DNA of 64,000 bases, taken from Spizellomyces punctatus DAOM BR117 (Eukaryota > Chytridiomycota > Chytridiomycetes > Spizellomycetales > Spizellomycetaceae). Position 1 is the stretch's first letter. Each line of letters starts with the position of its first letter. A program made the position numbers and the translations under genes. The notes under the pieces are model-generated. The model saw only the letters and a list, made by a program, of their open reading frames with translations. It had not been told where the DNA came from and made no database searches. Below, in pieces: positions 27,601 to 39,600 of the stretch. The stretch is taken from positions 352,365-416,364 of the forward strand of contig NW_015971546.1 of assembly GCF_000182565.1 (NCBI RefSeq), given 5' to 3'.

Positions 27601-30600
27601 GGCGCCCGCTGTTTCGTGAGTTTGTTCGTTACGTGGAAAATATCGGGCACACCCAGGAGGAAGTGTACTGGAGACGAATATTACATGGCGCAACGAGCTG
27701 TCAATTCCCCGACCTTAGTGGGCGGCGCAAAGATACGGATGGTAGTCCCCATTCATGCGAAGCTTCCAGACATCTGAGCGCTACCCGCTCAGAACTTGAA
27801 ACCGCGGCTCGAGCTATCGGCGTTACTGTGCAGGTGTTGGTTCAAGCTGCGTGGGCCAAATTACTGTCGTACTACGTAGGCGAACCAGATGTGACCTTTG
27901 GACATGTTATTTCCGGCAGAACGGCTCCTGTGAGCGGAGTGGAGCAGATTGCTGGACCATGTTTCAACACCATTCCATGCCGTGTGAATCTCAGTGACAG
28001 AAAATTGACGAACAGGCAATTGCTGCAATCAATTCAAACCCATAATTCCACGGCCATATCGCACCAGCATGCATCTTTGAGGTTGATCAATAGATGGATC
28101 GGGGCGTCCACCGAGCAGCCACTGTTCAACACAATTCTTATATATCAGAAGACAGAGGGATGTTCCGCCGAAGATAATTTATCTCAATTGTGGAAAGAGG
28201 AGAAAGATGGTCAAGTTGAAATCGACGTAAGTTCCATCCTGACACGCTGACTGGGTCCTCGTACAAAAGCACTCATTAGTCCCGAATTTAGTATCCTGTC
28301 TCGGTAGAAGTAGAGCCTCTTGCAAATAACAGGCTTGCTCTTCGCATATTGTGCCGTAGCGATGTAGTTCCAGAAGAACACGCGAACTTACTGGCACGAC
28401 AGCTGGAATCCGTTTTGCTAGATTTGACACTCCGACCAGACGGAGTTGCCGCGGATATCCCATTTGATGAGCAGGAGGTCGTTTCTATCTCTAACCCTAC
28501 TCCAACCGTTGTGTCTGGCCTCCTTCACGGAGCCGTTGAAAAATATGCAGAAGAAAGCCCGAAAAAAATTGCCCTCGAATGGGCGATGTCGATATCCGAC
28601 ACCACCATCGATATGGAAACGTGGACATATGCAACCTTGAACGAGCAAGCAAATAAGATTGCGCATCTTTTGCTGTCGAAAGTTCAAAGCTGTGCAGTTG
28701 TGCCCATCTGCTTAGACAAATCCCCCCTCTCCTACATGGCAATTTTGGGAGTGCTCAAAGCTGGATGCGCGTACGTTCCTCTCGACCCAGCACTCCCGCT
28801 TGACCGACGGCTGTTCATTGTGAAAGACACGAAGGCACCCGCAGTACTTACCACTAGTCAATATGCTGCAGCGCTTCAAGGAGGGAAAGCGATGGATTCG
28901 TCCTTCGATATCATATCCCTGGATTCGGTAGATCTTCAAGGTCAATCCGCAAGAAACCCCCGAGTTGCGACAAATCCTTCGGATCTCGCCTACATACTAT
29001 ACACTTCAGGAACAACCGGTCTACCCAAAGGCGTCATGGTCGAACATGGCAGCGCAACAGCGTGTTTGCACTCATTCCAGAGCATGTTACCGTGGCGTCC
29101 TGTATCACGTTTTCTTCAATTTTCATCGTTCTCCTTTGATGTTTCTATTTCAGAAACATTCATGCCGTGGCTCGGGGGCCACACGGTGTGCACTGCAAGT
29201 AAAGATACCCTGCTGATAGACCTAGAGCAAGCCATCCGCATGCTGAAGATTACTCATGCTGATCTGACCCCAACGCTGATTACCCTTCTTCATCGTGACC
29301 GCGTACCAGATCTGAGAGTTCTCATTACTGGGGGCGAGATGATACCGCAAAAGATATTGGATGAGTGGGCCGGATTGAACGATATATCTCTGTACAACGC
29401 GTACGGCCCAACGGAAACGACGATCAATTGTGCAGTCAACCGACAAGTGAAGCGATCCGCCAAACCTGCAAACATCGGACAGCCACAGTCGAGTTGCTCC
29501 ATTTACATCTTGTCGCAAAGCCTACAGTGCATTCCAATCGGTGGAATTGGGGAATTGTGCGTCGGCGGGATTCAAGTCGCTAGAGGATACCTAAATTTGC
29601 CTAAATTGACACAAGACAAGTTTTGCACATTCCTGAATCCTCTTTCTGGAAAAGAGGAACGTGTGTACCGAACGGGAGATTTGGCGCGAATGCTACACGA
29701 TGGAAGCATCGAGTTCATTGGCAGACTTGACGACCAGGTCAAGCTCAACGGTCTCCGAATCGAACTGGAGGAAGTGAATGCAGTACTCTCAGGCTCTGAT
29801 CCTAACATTTCTAACGTTGCTACGCTGGTTTTGAGGAGACGCGAACAGCAAAACCATCAACTCGTTTCTTTCATTGCACTCGGAAATGAAAGTGGCGATT
29901 GCAAGATAATTAAGGGCGACTTGCATGCGAAGGTATTAGAGAATGCGACGGATGCCGCCGCACGAAAGCTGCCGGCATACATGGTCCCGACACACATTCT
30001 GTTGATCAATACGCTACCTTTGGGCAAGACTGATAAGGTGGACCGCAAAGTCCTCGCTACCCTTTACACGGACATCCCCTCGGAAGTCCTGGATTCATGG
30101 GGAAGCCAGAATGGAGCCGATGGAATCTGGTCCGACGAGGAGAGTCACATCAGGGACGCTTTGGGAGAGATAGCAAATGTGCCTTCAGATACGATCAGTC
30201 GTCATTCCTCCGTTTTCCAGTTGGGACTTGATTCAATCAGCGTAATTCGCTTGGCATCGTTGTTACGAAAGCACGACATTACATTGACAGTGTCTGAAAT
30301 CATGGGGAACCCGTCTATAGCACGTATGTCTCACCATTTAAAGCATCGTCAGAACGGGATGGAATCAAGACGGCACAATATTGCTCAAGCGAGGAACATG
30401 ATCGCAAACTTTGAGAAGCAAATCAAGCCTGCGTTATTGGCGCGCTCGACGCAGGAGCAGAGCGATGCGATCATCTCTGTTTACCCATGTACCCCGCTTC
30501 AGGAAGGAATGTTGGCCGGTACATCGAAATCGGATGGCTTGTATATCAACCACTTTGTGTTTGAGCTGGAAGAGCACACCGACTCAGAACGCTTATTAGA

Positions 30601-33600
30601 AGCCTGGCGAAAAGTCATCGAGCAAAACGACATTTTTCGCACCAGCTTTCATCTCACCAATGATGAAACCTTTGTCTATGCCCAGGTGGTTAATGAAAAG
30701 GTTTGGATGCCCGTGAAGAACATTCAAATCCAGCACGGCGGAGATTTCCCCGCCGCGTTCGATGAACATACGAAATGCAGCACAGCGACAATAGGAGATT
30801 TTCGCCGACCTCCACTTGGATTTGCCCTCGTACGAAGTCCATCTCAAGCCTGGCTCATCGTTTCTATACATCATGCTCTCTTCGATGGTTGGAGCTTTTC
30901 TCTTACCCTCACGGATGTCCAGGCGCATTATCGCGGAGTACCCCCACCTTTGCGACCTCAATTTCGATCATTCGTGGAGTCCACTGTGGGACAAGTTGAG
31001 GACAAATCTAAGTTGTTCTGGCAGGAAAGGCTAGCCCGGGCAAATATATCTGAATTTCCAGATAACCTTCATGGGAAGACGTTCAAAACCCACGAAGCCA
31101 GTGCACCTCAATTGGTGGAAATCTTTTCAGAAATTTCGTATGGCGAAGTTGCAACACGTTGTCGCGAGATGGAAGTCAGTGTTCAATCAGTAGGACAAGC
31201 GGCCTGGGCTCTCCTTCTGGCTGCGTATCTTGGCCAGAAGGATGTTATATTTGGCCACATTGTCTCCGGCAGATCAATTCCTGGCTCTGCAGCTGTCATT
31301 GGCCCAACATTGAACACCATCCCATGTCGCGTGCAAGTGGATAAGCATGCATCGAATCTGGATCTTGTTCGCCATGTACATCAATTCAACATTGAAGCCA
31401 TCCCTTATTACCACACAAGCCTGCGGGCAATCATGAACGCATTGGGAAGAAACAAAGATGCTAAACCATTGTTCGATACTATCTTCCTGTTCCAGCAATC
31501 GCACCAAGAAGTGCATACGGACGAAACTACGTTATGGAAAGAAATAGCCGGTCAGGCAGACGTTGATGTAAGTAGCTTTTGTCTGGTATTTAAGCGCATG
31601 AGTGACTGCTAATCAAAGGCCATAGTATGCAGTTAGCATCGAGTTGGAACCTAACGATGACGTCTTAGTGCTCCGCGCGGCATGCAGGCCGAGCCTGATG
31701 CCCGAGGATCAGCTGAATCTTCTCTTACGCCAACTGGATATGATTCTCAGGCATATCATCCAGGAGCCGCACGGAAAGATTGGCGATTTTAAAACACCGG
31801 CGCTCGATCTCATGTCTATTCAGCCGCGAAAGATCCCCGACTCACTGGTCCAGAAAAAGAGACGATCCTGGTTCTGTCCGCGGAACTTCAAAACAAATCA
31901 CACCATCGATACGATGCATCAATTCATCGAGAAGCACGCAGCCGCTTCACCGCACCGGATATGCTTGGAATTCGCTTCGTCGATCTCGAAATCTGAAATC
32001 CATAGTTGGACCTACCGTGAATTCAATTCCAAAGCGAACAAACTCGCACGTTTTCTGCGCAATTGTGGCGTTACCCGCAATATGTTGGTGCCGATTTGCC
32101 TCAAGCAATCTCCTTGGATGTATCTGGCTATCATAGCTGTTTTGAAGGCTGGTGCTGGGTATGTGCCCGTCGACCCGCAAGCACCGGCAAAACGGAAGAC
32201 ATATATCTTCTCGGATGTAGACGCGAGTTTCGTTCTTACTTCCCCAGACATTGCAGATATTATGGAGGAGCTTGAAGACGGGACACCGAGGCAATATATC
32301 TGCGTTGATGATTCTATCGAGGGTAGACTCAAGACGCTATCAAGTTCGAACCTGCCCAATAAGGTTACCCGAAATGACCTCGCGTACGTCATCTACACCT
32401 CGGGGACAACAGGGTTGCCCAAGGGCGTCATGATCGAGCACGGCAGCGCTGTAGTTGCAATCGAATCTTTCCAACGGCTAATTCCAGCTGACCAGCACGC
32501 GCGATTCCTTCAGTTTGCCTCATTTACATTTGACGTATCGATTTTCGAGATGTTCTTCGCATGGAGTATGGGACTTACTCTGGTAACAGCGCCGCGGGAT
32601 GTGCTGTTGGCTGACTTAGAGTTGGCAATGCGTGTGCTCAACGTCACACACGCAGATCTAACTCCAACGGTGGCCACATTAATTCGACGTAGTGCTGTAC
32701 CATCAATTGAGCTTCTGGTGACAGGAGGAGAAGCCTTGAGCCAGCAAGTCCTAGATGACTGGGCTGGTACTTTGTATAATGCATATGGCCCTACTGAAGC
32801 CACAATCGGGTGCGTGCTGAGGCCAAGCGTATCAGCCGAGATCCGCCCAACCAACATTGGGCATGTATTCGACTCGTGCTCCGCTTTCGTCTTATCAGAG
32901 GATCTGAATGTTATACCACGCGGTGGTGTTGGTGAGCTATGTATCGGGGGACCGCAGGTTGCTCGAGGTTACTTGAAGCGACCGGATCTGACAGCGGAAC
33001 GGTTCGTTTACTTGCCCTTGGCAAAAGAGAGGATTTACAAAACCGGGGATTTCGTTAGAATGTTAGCCGATGGCTCCATTGAGTTTTTAGGACGACAGGA
33101 CGATCAAGTGAAGCTCAATGGATTGCGTATAGAATTAGGCGAGATCAACTCTGTCATGTGCAAAGCACATCCCGACATCAAAGACGTGGTCACACTTGTG
33201 CTCAAGCACCCGCAACTGCAAAGAGAGCAGTTAGTCGCCTTTGTCGTCTTGAAGAGTGACTATAGGACGGCGGTGGAGCCTAAGATTATTGGTTCCCTTG
33301 CGACATCTACAATTTTGAAGGAAGCACTCAAAGCTGCTAGGCGAGCACTACCGCTTTACATGGTGCCGGCTCATGTCTTTTTGACAAGCCTGATTCCGCT
33401 CGGAAACACAGGTACTGGAATCTTCCTGAAATCGATGAAAGTGTTGACGCTAATATCCGCCCCCTTCCCCCTTTTTCTTTTTTTCTCACTACAGGAAAAG
33501 CGGATCGTAAAGCTCTCTCGTATCTGTTCTATGACTTGGACGCGAATTCACTCCAAGCGATGCAGGTGCCGGACATCGATCGTCCTTGGAGCGAACTTGC

Positions 33601-36600
33601 AAGAGAGATCCGTCGCTGTCTTGCACAGGTCGCACGCGTACCAGTGGAAATGATTGGACAAGACTCATCCGTTTTCCAGCTCGGCCTAGACTCGATTAGC
33701 GCTATTCGTCTCTCATCGGAGCTGAAAAAAAGCGGGCTGAACATTGGCGTATCTGAAATCATGCGATGCTCAACAATTGCTTTAATGGAGTCGCATGTGC
33801 AAGATAGCCGTGACAAACACCACGAGGACGTCCAACTGAAGAGGGATCGCGAAGCATTTTTGAACAAGTTTGTCGAGCGCCACCAACGCGGACTCGATGT
33901 TGATCTCAATGATGTTGTCGCAATCTATCCCTGTACGCCGTTACAAGAAGCCATGCTAGTTGAAACCCTAAAGTCCACCAAACGCCCTTATATCAATCAT
34001 ATTCCGTTTGATCTGCATCCAAGTGTGGACGTGAAACAGCTTGTTGATGCATGGCAGGCAGTCGTTGCTGCGAATGATATTCTCCGTACAAGCTTTCACC
34101 CTGTCGAAGATGATAGGTACGGTTATGCCCAAGTTGTTCAACGGGGAAGCACGGTTCATTTCATGGAGCGGCACCTGGAGCACGACGAAGATCTTCAAAC
34201 CGTTATTAAGGAGCAGACTGACGTGATATTTAAAAATGTGCGAGATCTACGACGACCACCTTTGGGCTTTGCCTTATTGCAGGGACCGATTGGTACCTGT
34301 TTGTTGCTTTCGATTCACCACGCTCTATACGATGGCTGGAGCTTGCCGCTGATCTTACAAGACGTGAGGCGCAAGTACAAAGGAGAACCCCTTTCAGACC
34401 GACCCCAATTTGTCACTCTTGTGAAGAGTATTCTGACGGAGTCTGAAGAAGACTCCAAACGGCATTGGCTAGCACTGTTGGATGATTGCCATCCGTCTAT
34501 TTTTCCCACAACCCTTTACGGGACCCATGCACCCTCTGAGTCTGATGTATCATTTTTTGCGTCGAGAGTGTGTGGCGTGGACGCTACCGACATATCAAAA
34601 ATCTGCCAGAGTTTGGGTGTTAGCATGCAAGCTGTTGGACAGGCTGCATGGGGACTTCTCCTTGCTGCCTATCTAGGCGAAGACGATGTGGTTTTCGGTC
34701 ATGTTGTATCTGGACGATCCGTACAAGTGGACGATGTTGGCGATGTCATTGGCCCTGCGTTCAACACGATACCAACACGAGTAAAGCTTGCGCAGTGTCG
34801 GACGTACGCAGATCTCCTGCGTGCGATTCACGCTGCAAATGTTTCGGGAGTGCCTTTCCAACACACCCCGTTGAGATCCATTGCCAGGTGGACAAGCCAG
34901 TCAGCATATGGTTGGTCCTTATTTGACACCATCTTTTTGTTTCAAAAAACCGAAGATAGTTCGGAAAGTGGTGAACCGTTGTGGGACATTGCCGAAGGCC
35001 ATGCGGAAGTGAATGTAGGTAGTCTTTGTGCTGTTCAGTTGGACATGTGCTAAACTAAGGATTTTTCTACAGCATGCGGTCAGCATTGAGATGGAGCCCA
35101 CCGGCAAGATTCTCCATCTTCGCGCATCCTGCCAGGCTAAAGTCATGCCGCATGCCCATTTGACGATGCTCTTAGAGCAGCTTGAGCGGATTATTAAGCG
35201 AATAATATCGTGTCCGGAAGAAAGTGTTAGAAGCTACGGTATGAAAAGCACCTCACATCTGGCATCAGTACATGAACAAAAGCGCAAAGTGAAAACCTCA
35301 AGCATAACTACCCTGCACGGTTTCCTTGAGCACAATGCATCTCGTCTCCCCACCCATCCCGCTCTCGAGTTTAGCGCTCCTGTTTTAGCCGACAACTGTG
35401 ATACTACCATTTTCACCTATGCTGAATTAAATCGCAAGAGCAATCAACTTGCTCACTACTTTATAAGTAGAGGAGTAACGGCCAACACCTTTCTACCCAT
35501 CTGCCTTGAGAAAGGAATATGGATGTATTTGTCGCTGCTTGCTGTCTTGAAAACGGGTGCGGCATACGTCCCCACGGCCCCGGAGATTCCTCCTGAGAGG
35601 AAGGAGTACATTTTCAAGGACGTAAATGCTCAATTCGTGGTCGCCACTGAGCCAGTGTCGACAGAGATTACGTGCGGCAATCCAGACGCGACAGTACTTG
35701 TCGTTGATGATCGGATGACAGAGATTCTTCGAGAGTTTCCTGACACGAATCCTGCTGTTCCCGTTTCGATATCCGACCCTGCGTATGTCATCTACACATC
35801 TGGAACCACTGGTGTTCCTAAAGGAGTGGCTATTCAGCACGACAGCGCAGTTGAGGCATTTACTTCATTCCAAGAACTCATTCCTTGGAATGCTACCTCA
35901 CGGTTCCTTCAGTTTGCGTCTTTCACATTTGATGTATCAATTTTTGAAATGTTCTTTGCTTGGAGTACCGGCATCACTTTGGTTTCAGCACCAAAAGACT
36001 ATTTGCTGGCTGACTTAGAGCAAGCGATGAAGAAATTGAGAGTGACGCATGCAGACTTAACGCCAACGGTCGCTACGATGATCAGACCTGACAACGTTGC
36101 TCTTGATATACTCGTAACTGGTGGCGAAGCGTTGACGCAGCAGGTCTTGGATGATTGGGCTGGGAAGGGCGTCTTATACAATGCTTACGGACCAACGGAA
36201 GCAACCATTGGATGCACCATGCGAAAAGTCGATTCTAATACGAGTCCATTGAATATTGGCATGCCATTTAATTCCTGCTCAGCTTACGTGTTGAACGGCC
36301 CCGAAATCCTTCCCCGTGGGGCCATTGGAGAACTCTGCATAGGCGGCCCTCAAGTAGCTATGGAGTACATCAATAATCCAAGTCTCACCTCTGAAAAGTT
36401 TGCCATCTTGCCGGCAACCAACGAACGCATATACCGGACTGGGGACTATGTTCGTATGCTCGCAGAAGGATCCATCCAATTCTTGGGGCGGCAGGATGAA
36501 CAGGTCAAAATGAACGGTCTTAGGATTGAATTAGCAGAGATCAGTTCTGTCTTAGCAAAAGCCGACGCCGCATCAATTTGCGACGTTGTTACGATGGTTT

Positions 36601-39600
36601 TAAAACATCCGGCTCAGGAAAGGGATCAGCTTGTTGCTTTTGTGAGCTTACTTCCGGGAAGGGATGAGACGGAGAGTTTGCTCGCTGAAGAATGTAAAAT
36701 TATCGGTTCGGCGTTCGAGTCTCCAGTGTTGAAAACAGCGATGGAGATAGCCGCTCGAAAGCTTCCCATTTATATGGTTCCGGGGCTAATTTTCTTGGTG
36801 AACAAAATTCCCCTTGGAAATACCGGTAAGAGCAATCACACGAACCGCTTAGGTCTGGCAGACAACTAAACTCATCAATACAGGCAAGGCGGATCGGAAA
36901 AAGTTGGCACAAATATATCAAGGATTAGACATCACCTACCTGCGGTCTGCCGGCGCCAACGAAGAATCAGATGATAATTGGACGCAGACGGAAAAGGTGA
37001 TTCGGCAATGTCTCTCGGAGGTATCAGGGGCTCCTTTGCAATCTATCACCCGACACAATACGTCCATTTTCCAACTTGGACTTGACTCCATCAGCTCGGT
37101 TAAGTTATCTTCAAAGCTCAAGAGCCATGGCATTGTTCTACCTGTACCCGACATTATGAAATTCCCCACCGTAGCTCGACTATCGAGTCGGCTGTCGGAA
37201 TTTAATGCTGATTTGGAAAAGGAGAAAGTGGAAATGGCCCAAGCTGCAAAGCGTGAGAAGATTCTTGTGGACTTCGACGCAAAGTTCACGCCTGTTGTTC
37301 TGGAAGAGTCTGGCTTGGAGGATGGCGCTGTGGCTGCTGTCTATCCTTGCAGCCCGTTACAGGAAGGAATGATTGTCGAGACCTTGAAATCCGAAGGGAG
37401 GCATTATTTGAACCACGCCATTTTTGAGCTCAAATCAGCGGTGGATGTGCAGAGGCTGTTGAATGCATGGGAGTCGGTCATTCGAGCCAACGACATCCTC
37501 AGAACAGGTTTCTATTCCGTTGACAGTCCTTTATGCGGCTATGCGCAAGTTGTTCTCTTGAAGTCCAAGATGCAGCTTACCGTTGAGTATCTCTCCAGGA
37601 ATGACCAGTTGCGGCCTGCGTGCGAAAGGCACATCCAAAATGTAACTCGTTCGATGCTCGATTTACGCCAGCCACCAATTGCTTGTGCAGTGCTTCATGC
37701 TCCCCAGCAGAAGTGGCTGGTCGTGACGCTTCACCATGCGTTGTACGATGGTTGGAGCTTGCCTTTGATATTAGACGATGTTCGAAAAGCGTACATGGAT
37801 CTGGAGCTGACAAGGGTGCGACCACAATTCAAAGAACTTCTGAAGTATATCTTGATGGATTCTCGAGTGGATGCCCAAGAACACTGGAGCAATGTCCTCA
37901 CGGGTTTTACACCAACGGTGTTTCCAGATACCCTGCTCGGTACCGCATATATATCCGGAACATCCAAGACCTCCACCCATTTCGAATCGAGGATAACTGA
38001 ATTGAAGGTTGAAGAAGTGGCGGCCGCGTGTCAGACACTAAATGTCAGCATGCAATCATTTGGGCAAGCGGCCTGGGGTCTGCTCCTGGCTGCCTACACC
38101 GGCGAAGCCGATGTCATATTCGGGCGAGTGATATCTGGTCGCTCCATCCCCCTTGACGGAGCTAATGATGTTATTGGGCCATCCTTTAATACGATCCCCT
38201 GTCGCGTCCAAACGGAAAATGTCTCCAATGCACAGTTGGTCACCGCTGTCCACAAGGCAAATATTGATGCCATTCCCTATCAACACACTCCCTTGTCGTG
38301 GATTCTAAAATCGACAGAGAAGAATCGCGATGGCCTGCCGCTGTTTGGAACACTATTTTTGTTCCAAGTCGGATCTGGTGAAAATGAAGATGACGATCAC
38401 CCACTCTGGACAACGATTGGAGGAGAGGCAGAAGTGAATGTGAGTTAATGAAAGTTACTTCAGTCAAATGCAACCCCCCTTAACTGAGTCATGCGCATCT
38501 GTTACCAGTATGATGTTACCTTGGAAATTGAGCCGACAGGCCCCAATTTTGCGGTCAGAGCTACATGCAAAACCTCCATCATGCCGACATCCCATCTCTC
38601 TACTCTTCTGCTGCAGTTCGAACACATCCTCACAAACCTTATCCGAAATCCAGATCGCCGCCTTTTGCCGTTGGATGATCCGTTGCCTGACAGAATGATG
38701 TCCATCATACCGCGGACTCGCGACGCCAACGTTGGTGGCATGCTCACCGATCAACCACTCTATCTGCATACATGGGTGGAACATAACGCCCAATCGCAGC
38801 CCGATGCGATGGCGTTACAATTTGCGAGAAGCACGTCGCTAACGCAATATCCAGAAATTGAGACAATTACATACGATATGCTCAATCGGAAGTCCAATCG
38901 TATAGCGCACTTCTTGATTTCTCGCGGAATTCGTCCCGAGACCTTTGTCCCGCTTAGTATGGACCGGTCTCCTTGGTATGTGTTATCGTGAGTTTCGCAT
39001 TCGATGTAAGAAGTCTTACATTTTCTTTCCTTATAGGATGTACATATGCATTCTTGGGGTACTCAAAGCTGGAGCAGCGTACGTTCCCATGGATCCTGAT
39101 GCCCCACCCGAGAGGAAACGGTTCATGCTCTCTGACGTTGGAGCAAAAATTGTCCTCACAACTGCAAGTGATGCAATGAACCTCAGGACTTGCTGTCCGG
39201 ATGAGATAGAAGTCATCTGTGTTGATGAGTTGGACGATCTCATCTCAACATACCCACAGACAAACCCACATGTTGAAGAGTTCCCTCAGTCAACGCTCGC
39301 ATACCTGATTTACACTTCAGGCACCACCGGGACGCCAAAGGGCGTAATGATCGAACACCACTCTGTGGTCGAAGCCATTCTCTCTTTCCAAGAACTTATA
39401 CCGATAAGTGGAACTGCCCAGGCACGATTCCTCCAATTCGCTTCATACACTTTTGACGTGTCGGTTTTCGAAATGTTTTATACATGGAGCATGGGAATGG
39501 TAGTTGTGAGCGCGCCAAAGGACGTGCTGCTTACCGATTTAGAGAATGCTATCCAAATCCTCGGTGCCACCCATGCAGATTTGACCCCAACCGTAGCTGC